Shown: positions 7,035-13,664, counted from the stretch's first letter. The stretch: DNA of 22,380 bases from an uncultured Collinsella sp. (GCA_900541185.1 UQIQ01000035.1:1-22380), one strand, 5' to 3'. Numbers and translations: made by a program. The notes: generated from the sequence alone by a model not told the origin.

Positions 7035-8117
7035 CTATCGCACGAAGTACCAGGGGCTTTCCTGCACGGTGGGCTCCAGCGCAATGCCCGTGCGCTCCTT
7101 AAACAGATCCATGTCCTGCGATTTTTCGGTCCACCACGCATTGGGCTTAAAGGTCATGCTCTCGACAATACGTTTAACAATGACGCTGTTGCGCAGCTTG
7201 GAGAAGTCGGTGTTCATAATCAGGATGGACATGAGCACCAGCACAATGCCCAGAACCTTGATCGCACCGGCGGGCTCGGCATAGACACCAATGCCCACCA
7301 GTACGGTGACGACCGTCTCGAAAGACATTACGACGGGAACTTTCGATGTCTCGAGCCCCATGGACAGACCCTGCATATATAAGATGTAGGCCACGGCTGT
7401 GGGGATGAGTCCAAAGCCAAGGAACAACAGCAGCAGCTGTGGCGACATTGCCGCGGCGACATCCGGCCACGGAGCCGCGATAGCTGCCATAACCACACCG
7501 CCAAAAACAAAGCCCCAAAACGTGACAGCCAGCGGGTGGACCGTCTTGGTTGCTATCCGGCTAAACACCGCGAGCGACGCACCGCAAAAGCCTGCAATCA
7601 CGCCCGACGTGACGCCCCAAACCGAAAAATGAAAACCGGAAAGGTCGCCATTGGTCACTGCAAGCACGCAGCCAACGATGTTAAAGACAATGGCAACGAG
7701 TTTGTTGGGGGTCACGTCCTCGCGATAAAGCACGCGGCCGAGCATGACGCCAAACACCGGCGAGGTGTAGAGCAGCACCGAGGCCGTGGACATGCCGACC
7801 TCGCCCATGCACTCGTAATAGCAGGTGTTGGCGGCGGCCAGACCGACGATACCGACAAGCGCGCAGGGAACAAGCTCTTTAGGGCTTGCTTTGAACATGG
7901 CCAGCGGACCCTGGGCCACGGTAGACCCCTCACCCGGACGGCAGCCCATAAACATCAGGACCGGCGCCAAGATAAGCGCTCCGACCAACAAGCGAAAGGC
8001 AGCCATGCTCTGGGACGAAACGCCCATGGCCGAGATGCCGTTTACAAAGATTCCGATGCTGCCCCACATAAGCGCGGCGATCAGCACCAGCACATAGCCC
8101 AGATTGCTTTTCTTCAA
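7035..8117 (-). CDS. EamA/DMT-family transporter, probable metabolite exporter
   Basis: A 360-residue membrane protein with about ten hydrophobic helices in two EamA repeats (about 5-150 and 165-305). The family opening YVLVLIAALMWGSIGIFVNG is near residues 8-27, and the second repeat contains GAIKVLGIVLVLMSILIM. Members often export amino acids or other small metabolites. The start is taken as TTG at 8115-8117 because GAGGAGG lies 5 nt upstream; a GTG at 8151-8153 has no ribosome site. A hydrophilic tail of roughly 45 residues after the last helix is longer than usual for the family. It carries the same operator-like motif as the PTS operon, so it may export the amine freed by the deglycase (inference). 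Confidence 0.88.
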   Translation of the reverse strand: MKKSNLGYVLVLIAALMWGSIGIFVNGISAMGVSSQSMAAFRLLVGALILAPVLMFMGCRPGEGSTVAQGPLAMFKASPKELVPCALVGIVGLAAANTCYYECMGEVGMSTASVLLYTSPVFGVMLGRVLYREDVTPNKLVAIVFNIVGCVLAVTNGDLSGFHFSVWGVTSGVIAGFCGASLAVFSRIATKTVHPLAVTFWGFVFGGVVMAAIAAPWPDVAAAMSPQLLLLFLGFGLIPTAVAYILYMQGLSMGLETSKVPVVMSFETVVTVLVGIGVYAEPAGAIKVLGIVLVLMSILIMNTDFSKLRNSVIVKRIVESMTFKPNAWWTEKSQDMDLFKERTGIALEPTVQESPWYFVR

Positions 8118-8122
8118 CGCAG

Positions 8123-8129
8123 CCTCCTC
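8123..8129 (-). promoter_or_regulatory. ribosome site that sets a TTG start
   Basis: GAGGAGG on the minus strand lies 5 nt before TTG 8115-8117, giving the EamA protein the start MKKSNLGYVL. No comparable site precedes the longer GTG reading. Confidence 0.8.
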
Positions 8130-8157
8130 GGTGTTGTTTCCAATATGTTTCACACTA

Positions 8158-8173
8158 CGTTATAGTCGTTATA
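8158..8173 (+). promoter_or_regulatory. operator-like tandem repeat before EamA exporter
   Basis: CGTTATA-GT-CGTTATA is the most perfect copy of the tandem motif, two identical 7-mers 9 bp apart. It lies 41-56 nt upstream of the TTG start. Its complement contains TATAAC, a plausible -10 box for the minus-strand gene, so binding here would block the promoter. Confidence 0.6.
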
Positions 8174-8209
8174 TACATTTTTCAAGACACAAATCGCCGA
8201 ACGGAAAAA

Positions 8210-8240
8210 TGATCCGCTGGGGACGGAGGAAAACGGATCA
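8210..8240. repeat. small hairpin TGATCCG / CGGATCA
   Basis: A 7-bp perfect inverted repeat encloses CTGGGGACGGAGG. It is the first of a series of palindromes filling the gene-free 8174-8517 stretch between EamA and the second deglycase. Confidence 0.5.
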
Positions 8241-8282
8241 CTGAGGGGCTGGTCTGAGTTAGGCACTCATTGGGGGTACTCA

Positions 8283-8353
8283 TTGGGGACGTACTTAAAT
8301 GAGTAGTCGTTGGGGACGTTCCTGAATGACTACTCATTTAAGTACGTCCCCAA
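8283..8353. repeat. 26-bp perfect inverted repeat with GGGGACGT units
   Basis: The arm 8283-8308 (TTGGGGACGTACTTAAATGA and six more bases) is exactly complementary to 8328-8353, with a 19-nt loop. Further TTGGGGACG and CGTCCCCAA units at 8272-8290, 8309-8322 and 8345-8400 allow alternative foldings. This looks like nested copies of a small repeat family rather than a gene or terminator. Confidence 0.85.
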
Positions 8354-8415
8354 CGACTAGGACTGTCCCCAACTGCCGGCAGAAAAGGAACGTCCCCAAC
8401 TGCCGCCATGAATTC

Positions 8416-8482
8416 AGTTGCGGTGAAATAGTTCCTGAATAGAGGCTTCAGACCCCCAAACAGGAACTATTCCACCGCAACT
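8416..8482. repeat. 22-bp inverted repeat hairpin after second deglycase gene
   Basis: The arms 8416-8437 and 8461-8482 pair with one mismatch around a 23-nt loop (AGTTGCGGTG... / ...CACCGCAACT). It begins 36 nt past the minus-strand stop at 8518, so it could protect or end that transcript, though no T tract follows on either side. Confidence 0.75.
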
Positions 8483-8517
8483 TATGAGGACATCGAGCTG
8501 TTAGGCCGCTCTATCCC

Positions 8518-9510
8518 CTAGTAGTCGAGCTTCCACATGTAACGGCGCGTCATGTAGTCCTTGTGGGTGACGGCAGAAAGCGCACGCATGTACACGTTGT
8601 TGAGGATCGGGGCAAAGATCAGGTGGTTGAAGTATTCGCTCACGCTGTCCTTGATGTCGTTGAGGCCGAGCTCCTTGGCGTCGAGCTGATAGACGCGCTC
8701 GCCACCGTACTGGTTGACAAAGCGGATGCCGCGCTCGTCGTTGCAGCGGCTGCGGCCGACGCTGATGAGCTGGAACAGCGAGGTGCGCTTGTCCAGGATC
8801 TCGAAGGGGCCGTGGAAGAAGTCGCAGGTGTTGATGGTGCAAGAGTCGATCTGCAGCATCTCCTGCACGTTGCAGATGCTAAAGACGTAGGCGGCACCAA
8901 AGAGCGGGCCCTGGGCCATGACGTTGATGCAGGGCTTGTCGGCGTTCTGCTCGGCCCACTTGGCAGCGAGCGGACGGGTGTACTCGACGGCCTTGCGATA
9001 GATGGGGTCGACCAAGTCGAAGGCGGCCATGGCGGTCTCGTACTCGGCATAGCCCTCGGTCTGCTGCGTGAGCTCCATAGCGATCATGGTCACGACGGCG
9101 GAGTTGGTGCGGCCCATGCAGGACTCATCGACGGCCAGGCTGTCGTACTGGATCTTGTAGTCGCAGACCTCGGTGAGACCGGACTCGTCAACATAGACGG
9201 CGATGGTGCTGGCGCCGTGATCCTTGGCGACCTGGGCGGCAACGATGGTCTCCTTGGTGCCGCGCATGGACACGACGACGGCCAGGGTGTTCTCGTTGAC
9301 GTAGGCCGGGGTGGCGTGCACGAACTCGTTGCTGGTGTAGCTGGAGCTCACGACCTGCGTGGCCTCGTGCTCCATAAAGTACTGGGCAGGATAGTTGCCG
9401 CCGTTGGATCCGCCAGCGCCAATCCACACGACGCGCTTGATGCCGCCCTTGTCTGCCTTGTCAGCCAAAACCTGGGAGACGACATCCTTAACCTGTTCCT
9501 GAGTAGTCAT
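8518..9510 (-). CDS. second SIS-domain fructosamine-6-phosphate deglycase paralogue
   Basis: A 330-residue double-SIS protein clearly paralogous to the one at 3067-4050. Shared landmarks are GAGGSNGGNYPAQYF (31-45), SMRGTKETIVAAQ (81-93), FFHGPFEI (231-238) and an almost identical C-terminus (TRRYMWKLDY). E217 and H233 keep the 16-residue spacing recalled as catalytic in FraB/FrlB. Overall identity to its paralogue is modest, suggesting another substrate, as with the GfrE/GfrF pair in Salmonella. It is a single-gene unit, divergent from the second GntR gene and preceded by a copy of that regulator's putative operator. The ribosome site AAAGG is 10 nt from the ATG. The exact substrate is open. 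Confidence 0.8.
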   Translation of the reverse strand: MTTQEQVKDVVSQVLADKADKGGIKRVVWIGAGGSNGGNYPAQYFMEHEATQVVSSSYTSNEFVHATPAYVNENTLAVVVSMRGTKETIVAAQVAKDHGASTIAVYVDESGLTEVCDYKIQYDSLAVDESCMGRTNSAVVTMIAMELTQQTEGYAEYETAMAAFDLVDPIYRKAVEYTRPLAAKWAEQNADKPCINVMAQGPLFGAAYVFSICNVQEMLQIDSCTINTCDFFHGPFEILDKRTSLFQLISVGRSRCNDERGIRFVNQYGGERVYQLDAKELGLNDIKDSVSEYFNHLIFAPILNNVYMRALSAVTHKDYMTRRYMWKLDY

Positions 9511-9550
9511 CGTGCATCAGCCTTTCTTCTCGTTTGATGCTCTCGATGGC

Positions 9551-9570
9551 ATACAAGTTACATACATGTT
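9551..9570. promoter_or_regulatory. operator-like tandem repeat before deglycase 2
   Basis: ATACAAGTTACATACATGTT matches the 9690-9709 site at 17 of 20 positions (consensus ATACANGTTANATACANGTT). It lies 41-60 nt upstream of the deglycase start at 9510. It is likely bound by the divergent GntR protein (inference). Confidence 0.6.
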
Positions 9571-9689
9571 TTGGTTATGTCGACTAGTTGTATGCTATAT
9601 TTGTCTTAGAATTTTTGCTGATGCAGTTTTTAATAATTGTCCACCAGCGGTTTTGTTGTTGTATTGAATACATGCTTGATTAGATACGC

Positions 9690-9709
9690 ATACAGGTTAG
9701 ATACAGGTT
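9690..9709. promoter_or_regulatory. operator-like tandem repeat overlapping GntR ribosome site
   Basis: ATACAGGTTAGATACAGGTT is two ATACAGGTT units 11 bp apart, ending 6 nt before the ATG at 9716 and covering the only AGG-like ribosome site. Binding here would repress the regulator's own gene. Lone ATACA half-sites occur nearby at 9588-9594 (inverted) and 9668-9672. Confidence 0.6.
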
Positions 9710-9715
9710 GATCGC

Positions 9716-10438
9716 ATGAACGCTTCATCTAAAAAGAAACTGAGCCAATACGAGCGCTTGGCGGGTACGCTTCGCGACCGCATCGCCGCCGGCATCTACG
9801 CACGCGGAGACAAGCTGCCGTCCGAGATGGAGCTCATGGACGAATCGGGGCTGTCGCGCAGCACCGTGCGCCACGCCCTTAAGGTGCTCGTTGATGAGGG
9901 CCTGGTGCGCACCGAGCGCGGGCGTGGCGCCTTTGTGGCCGACACGCCCGCGCTCCACGAGAACAACCTAGTGTTTTCGAGCTATACCAAGCAGGTCGAA
10001 GGCCAGGGCATGAAGCCCACCACGCGCACCGTGGACTCAGGCTTTGCCAAGGCGGCCGGCAGCATAGCCAAGTTCTTTGACGCCGCCGTGGGCAGCAAGC
10101 TCGTCAAACTTGTCCGCCTGCGCTACCTGGACGACGCGCCGCTGTGCTTGGAGACCACCTACCTGCCGCCAAGCTTCGAGGCACTCATCAATCGCGATAT
10201 CAACGGTTCGCTCTACGCCGCGCTGCGACAGGAGTTCCATCGCGCACCGGCACAGGGGCATAAGACCTTTGAGGTGTGCTATGCCTCGCAAAACGAGGCG
10301 TTTTTGCTCAACGTTGAGCGCGGGCAGGCGCTGATCCTAATCACCGACTACGTCTACGACACCGACGGCCGCCCGCTCCACGTCTCCAAGCGCATCCAAC
10401 GAACCGACCGCGCCAAATACACCGAGCCCATCGGCTAG
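9716..10438 (+). CDS. GntR family transcriptional regulator with UTRA domain, second copy
   Basis: A 240-residue regulator. The N-terminal winged helix-turn-helix (about 8-80) includes PSEMELMDESGLSRSTVRHA and the wing GRGAFVAD; the C-terminal UTRA domain is at about 95-235. It is only distantly similar to the regulator at 91-810. It is the only confident plus-strand gene here and is divergent from deglycase 2 across a 205-bp AT-rich gap with two matching tandem motifs, which suggests it controls that gene and itself. The ligand is unknown; UTRA members of the FrlR type sense phosphorylated sugars or their amino derivatives. The ribosome site is weak. Confidence 0.9.
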   Translation: MNASSKKKLSQYERLAGTLRDRIAAGIYARGDKLPSEMELMDESGLSRSTVRHALKVLVDEGLVRTERGRGAFVADTPALHENNLVFSSYTKQVEGQGMKPTTRTVDSGFAKAAGSIAKFFDAAVGSKLVKLVRLRYLDDAPLCLETTYLPPSFEALINRDINGSLYAALRQEFHRAPAQGHKTFEVCYASQNEAFLLNVERGQALILITDYVYDTDGRPLHVSKRIQRTDRAKYTEPIG

Positions 10439-10591
10439 CGCACTAAACGAGTCGAAAACTAACTAATATGCGTTTTACCTGCGGTTTTTATAAAATCTCA
10501 AGCCAGCATGGCGCAAGTGCCGGCATCGCCTGGCAATACGCGCCGTCCAAGCTCAACTGTTCCTGCTCAGAATATCCAGCACCGCAAATCT

Positions 10592-10710
10592 AAGTGAGTA
10601 GACTTTTCGCGACCTGCCGAGCACACCCAAAACAGCCACCTCTGTGACCTGCGGTTTTACTAAAGCGAATAAGCTTTGTGCTTGCCCTGCACCAAAAAGT
10701 CTACTCACTT
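10592..10710. repeat. 119-bp palindromic repeat, copy 2
   Basis: It has the same length and layout as 2062-2180. The terminal repeats are AAGTGAGTAGACTTTT and its complement, extended by CT/AG outside to 18 bp. The interior again reads CTGCCGAGCAC and GTGACCTGCGGTTTTAC. It lies 154 nt after the GntR stop, inside the 10439-10980 gene-free stretch. That stretch otherwise holds the two short repeats and the terminator listed next. Confidence 0.85.
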
Positions 10711-10800
10711 AGCTCGCAAGGCGTCCCGAGGGGACGATTCAGGTCAAAATAGCGTACGAACGCTGCACTTCTTGCGGCGATTTGATACCGCAAGACAGCC

Positions 10801-10845
10801 AAAACCTGCCAAAAAAGGACAGGTTTATTTTGGTCGGTTTTCTCT
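10801..10845 (+). repeat. short interspersed repeat, copy 2
   Basis: It contains GGACAGGTTTATTTTGG followed by TCGGTTTTCTCTGAGG, the same core and orientation as 2922-2965 with a few changes. Its ends (ACCTGCCAAAA / TTTTGGTCGGT) pair imperfectly. It forms an inverted pair with 10949-10995 around a terminator. Confidence 0.75.
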
Positions 10846-10889
10846 GAGGTTTTGTTATATCCGCAGGCAATCGCCTTGGGTCATACACA

Positions 10890-10938
10890 CCCAAAACAAA
10901 AGCCGCCGCGAAGGTATCCATATCCTTCGCGGCGGCTT
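10890..10938 (-). terminator. rho-independent terminator of acetyltransferase gene
   Basis: A 15-bp perfect stem (AAGCCGCCGCGAAGG at 10900-10914 with 10924-10938) and a 9-nt loop are followed on the minus strand by TTTTGTTTTGGG. It lies 43 nt past the acetyltransferase stop. It is the strongest terminator in the window. Confidence 0.88.
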
Positions 10939-10948
10939 GCAACGTTTG

Positions 10949-10995
10949 CCCAGATAAAACCTGCCAAAATAAACCTGTCCCTAAATGGTAGGTTT
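10949..10995 (-). repeat. short interspersed repeat, copy 3, overlapping a gene end
   Basis: Its complement carries the full core GGGACAGGTTTATTTTGG then CAGGTTTTATCTGGG. The element supplies the stop codon and last few codons of the acetyltransferase gene (10981-10995). Confidence 0.8.
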
Positions 10996-11571
10996 GGGGA
11001 GGTCGGGGAACCAGGTTGGTTTGGGTTGGTTGGGTGTGCGCTCGGCTAGGACCAGCTCCATCCAGCACATGTCGTACCAGCGGCCGAACTTTTGGGCGCA
11101 GCGGTCGAAGGTGCCCACCAGGCGATATCCCATATGGGCATGGAAATCCTGGCTGTTGTGCGTCAGGTACTCATCGTCCTTATCGTGCGGCACGGCGATG
11201 AGGGCGCACATGTTGGTGATGCCCATCGCGATCAGGCATTGCTTGAGCGCATCGTGCAGCTTGCGGCCCAGCCCGCCGTGGCGTACATCGCGCGCCAGGT
11301 AGATCGATGTCTCGACCGACCAGTCGTATGCCTCGCGGCTGTTGAGCGGGCTCGCATAGGCATAACCCACCGGACGCCCGTCCAGCTCCATCACCAAATA
11401 CGGGTAGCGCTTGAGCGTACGCTCGATGCGCCCGGCGAACTCCTCAACGCTCGGCACCTCGTATTCGCAGGTAATCGCCGTCTGGCGCACATACGGCTCA
11501 TAGATGGCAAGCAACGCCGGCGCATCATCGGGCGTCCCCAGGCGAATTGTCGGCTCGGACATCTCGGTCAT
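10981..11571 (-). CDS. GNAT N-acetyltransferase, phosphinothricin acetyltransferase/MnaT-like
   Basis: A 196-residue cytosolic acetyltransferase with one GNAT domain (about 7-175). Features of the Pat/MnaT group are an N-terminal IRLGTPDDAPALLAIYEPYV; the GYAYASPLNSREAYDWSVETSIYL block (69-92); and the acetyl-CoA loop RHGGLG (97-102). Such enzymes acetylate amino groups of amino-acid analogues or related small molecules; the substrate here is not known. The start at 11569-11571 has GGAGAAGGG just upstream. The usual domain end is followed by a Pro-rich tail (RTPNQPKPTWFPDLPKPTI) whose last codons come from an interspersed repeat, so the C-terminus has been altered. Terminators lie on both sides, suggesting a single-gene transcript. 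Confidence 0.87.
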   Translation of the reverse strand: MTEMSEPTIRLGTPDDAPALLAIYEPYVRQTAITCEYEVPSVEEFAGRIERTLKRYPYLVMELDGRPVGYAYASPLNSREAYDWSVETSIYLARDVRHGGLGRKLHDALKQCLIAMGITNMCALIAVPHDKDDEYLTHNSQDFHAHMGYRLVGTFDRCAQKFGRWYDMCWMELVLAERTPNQPKPTWFPDLPKPTI

Positions 11572-11583
11572 ACAACCCTTCTC

Positions 11584-11631
11584 CCTCAAAAGCAAAGGCC
11601 GCCCTGCGCCAAGCCCAGGCACAGGGCGGCC
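11584..11631 (-). terminator. rho-independent terminator after PLP enzyme gene
   Basis: A 10-bp perfect stem (GGCCGCCCTG at 11597-11606 with 11622-11631) and a 15-nt loop are followed on the minus strand by TTTGCTTTTGAGG. It begins 19 nt after the stop at 11650 and reaches to within about 12 nt of the acetyltransferase start. Confidence 0.82.
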
Positions 11632-11649
11632 CCTTGTCATTACATCAGG

Positions 11650-12675
11650 CTACAGGACAGCCGCCAACGCGTCGATATCCTCCTGCGTCGTGGCCCAGCT
11701 GGTGCAAAAACGCACCACCGTGTGGGTATCGTCGTACTTTTCCCAGTACTCGATCGCCGCATGCTCGCGAATGCGGGCCATGTCCTCGTTGGGCAGAATC
11801 ACGAACTGCTGGTTGGTCGGCGTCTCCAAGAAGAACTGGTAGCCGCGCTCGTGCAGCACGCGACGCAGCGCCTGAGCGGTCTCAATCGCCTGGCGACCAA
11901 TCTCAAAATACAGGCCATCGGTAAAAAGAGCCTCGAACTGCACGCCCGTCAGGCGGCCCTTGGCAAGCAGTGCGCCATGCTGCTTAATACGCGGAATGGG
12001 ATGCGCCGGGGCGTGCATGCCGCAAAACACCACGGCCTCGCCGCACAGAGCGCCGCACTTGGTGCCGCCGATGTAGAACACGTCACACAGCTGCGCCAGC
12101 TCAGGCAGGGTAATGTCGCACTCATCGGCCGCCAGCGCATAGGCCAGGCGGGCGCCATCCACAAACAGCGGAATCTCGCGCTTCTGGCACACTGCGTGAA
12201 TCGCCGCGAGCTCGGCCTTGGAGTACAGCGTGCCGTACTCGGTCGATAGGCTCACGTACACGGCACCCGGGAACACCGTGTGCTCGTAGCTCTCGTTTTC
12301 GTAGAACACCTGGATATAGTTCTCGAGGTCCTCAGCGTGCATCTTGCCCTCGTAGCCGGGGATGGTGAGCACCTTGTGGCCGCCAAACTCGATGGCGCCC
12401 GCCTCGTGGCAGGCGACGTGGCCAGTCTCGGCGGCAACGACGCCCTCGTACGGCGCGAGCAGCATGTCGATCACCGTCGCGTTGGCCTGCGTGCCGCCCA
12501 CCAGAAAAAACACGTCGGCATCGGGGGCCTGACAGGCCTCGCGGATAAGCTGCTTGGCACGCTCGGTGTGCGCATCGGTACCGTAGCCGGGCTGCGGCTC
12601 CATATTGGTGTCGACGAGCGCCTGCAGCACTGCCGGATGTGCGCCGTGGGAATAATCGTTGTTAAACGCGAGCAT
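11650..12675 (-). CDS. ltaE: low-specificity L-threonine aldolase-like PLP enzyme
   Basis: A 341-residue fold-type I PLP enzyme of the threonine aldolase/beta-eliminating lyase family, which splits threonine or allo-threonine into glycine and acetaldehyde. Visible are the N-terminal NNDYSHGAHPAVLQAL; GGTQAN (60-65); H86 in ETGHVACHEAGAIE, which would stack on the cofactor; DGARLAYAL with D173 and R176; and GGTKCGA with PLP lysine K206. The length matches the family. The start at 12673-12675 has GAGAGGA 7 nt upstream. It follows the PAP2 gene by 45 nt, probably on one transcript. The symbol is given for family similarity only; substrate preference could differ. Confidence 0.87.
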   Translation of the reverse strand: MLAFNNDYSHGAHPAVLQALVDTNMEPQPGYGTDAHTERAKQLIREACQAPDADVFFLVGGTQANATVIDMLLAPYEGVVAAETGHVACHEAGAIEFGGHKVLTIPGYEGKMHAEDLENYIQVFYENESYEHTVFPGAVYVSLSTEYGTLYSKAELAAIHAVCQKREIPLFVDGARLAYALAADECDITLPELAQLCDVFYIGGTKCGALCGEAVVFCGMHAPAHPIPRIKQHGALLAKGRLTGVQFEALFTDGLYFEIGRQAIETAQALRRVLHERGYQFFLETPTNQQFVILPNEDMARIREHAAIEYWEKYDDTHTVVRFCTSWATTQEDIDALAAVL

Positions 12676-12720
12676 GGCAATCCTCTCTAGCCGGGCACGG
12701 GCCCAATGATTCAAACGGAG

Positions 12721-13584
12721 CTATTGTACGCCGTTGGGATAGGCAATGCGCGCGGCAAGGCACTCAAGCGCCAGCACCAGGGCAAAGCCGCAGCTCACGT
12801 CACTCAAAAAGTGCGCTCCGATCACGATGCGGCCAAAGGCGACGAGCGCCGCGACCACAGCCGCCGTCCAAAAGACCACCCGACGGCGCGAGGGCTTTTC
12901 CTTAAAGGCCACCGCGGGAAGTCCGGCGAGCATAAGACCCATCGCCGCATGCGCGGTGTGCCCGCTCGCGAACGACTTAAAGCCGTCCTTGATTACGCCG
13001 GCGGCGATATAGGTCCACTTGTCGGGATTGCCGATCACCCACCACGGCTGAAAATTGAGCCCCGGCGTGACCTCGATCACGCGCATGCGCGGGCGCGACC
13101 ACAGCGGCTTGACGATCACGTTGAGGATGATGGCCTGAGCGACCCACACGGCAAGCACCATCAACGCCCAGCGTGTGAGCTCGTCGGGCTCGGTCGTGCG
13201 CGTGAGGCGATAGACGATAAGGTTGGCGACGATGACCAGCACAAACGTCAGCACCAACTGAGCCGCGATGAGTTTGCCGCCAACCCTCAGGGACGAAACG
13301 ATCTCGTAGCCGGTCAGGCCAACGTTGACGAGGATGCCGAGCACAGCGAGCCATTTGCTCCCCCTGGAGTCGGGACGCACCGCGCGCACGAGCATAACGC
13401 CCGCGATGCTCGCCGTCAGCTCGAACGGCAGCTCGCCGGCGGCCTCGATAAAGCGACCGTACATGCTGCCGATATTGAACAGCGCGCTCGAGATCTGATA
13501 ATCGAAGAAACTGCCCACGCCCAGACAAAGACACAGGACAACCGCGATAATGGCGGCATCTTTCTTATAGATGTACCCGAACAT
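12721..13584 (-). CDS. PAP2 superfamily membrane phosphatase
   Basis: A 287-residue membrane protein with about six helices and the three PAP2 motifs. Motif 1 is K159 to R166 (KPLWSRPRM; the usual final Pro is Met). Motif 2 is FASGH with H209 (usually PSGH). Motif 3 is GRIVIGAHFLSD with R252, H258 and D262. H209 is the expected phospho-accepting nucleophile. The family removes phosphate from lipid phosphates such as phosphatidylglycerophosphate, phosphatidate or undecaprenyl pyrophosphate at the membrane; which one is not visible. AAAGGAAAGC precedes the ATG. It is 80 nt downstream of mfd, with a hairpin in that gap, and 45 nt upstream of the aldolase gene. Confidence 0.87.
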   Translation of the reverse strand: MFGYIYKKDAAIIAVVLCLCLGVGSFFDYQISSALFNIGSMYGRFIEAAGELPFELTASIAGVMLVRAVRPDSRGSKWLAVLGILVNVGLTGYEIVSSLRVGGKLIAAQLVLTFVLVIVANLIVYRLTRTTEPDELTRWALMVLAVWVAQAIILNVIVKPLWSRPRMRVIEVTPGLNFQPWWVIGNPDKWTYIAAGVIKDGFKSFASGHTAHAAMGLMLAGLPAVAFKEKPSRRRVVFWTAAVVAALVAFGRIVIGAHFLSDVSCGFALVLALECLAARIAYPNGVQ

Positions 13585-13618
13585 GCTTTCCTTTCGATGG
13601 GGCTGGAATCAACCTGCA

Positions 13619-13654
13619 ACGTGGCGGGACAAAGATGACTTCGTCCCGCCACGT
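13619..13654 (-). terminator. 12-bp hairpin after mfd
   Basis: A perfect stem (ACGTGGCGGGAC / GTCCCGCCACGT) with a 12-nt loop begins 11 nt after the mfd stop. The following minus-strand bases (TGCAGGTTGATT) are a weak T tract, so partial readthrough into PAP2 is likely. Confidence 0.55.
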
Positions 13655-13664
13655 CCCCTACTCG

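Noticed and set aside
8118..8153. GTG start giving the exporter 12 extra residues
   Set aside because: The extra residues include the ribosome site of the TTG start and do not resemble the family's N-terminus.
2062..10995. CRISPR array from the recurring short repeats
   Set aside because: The copies are scattered over 9 kb, palindromic and of variable orientation; there is no regular spacer array and no cas gene.
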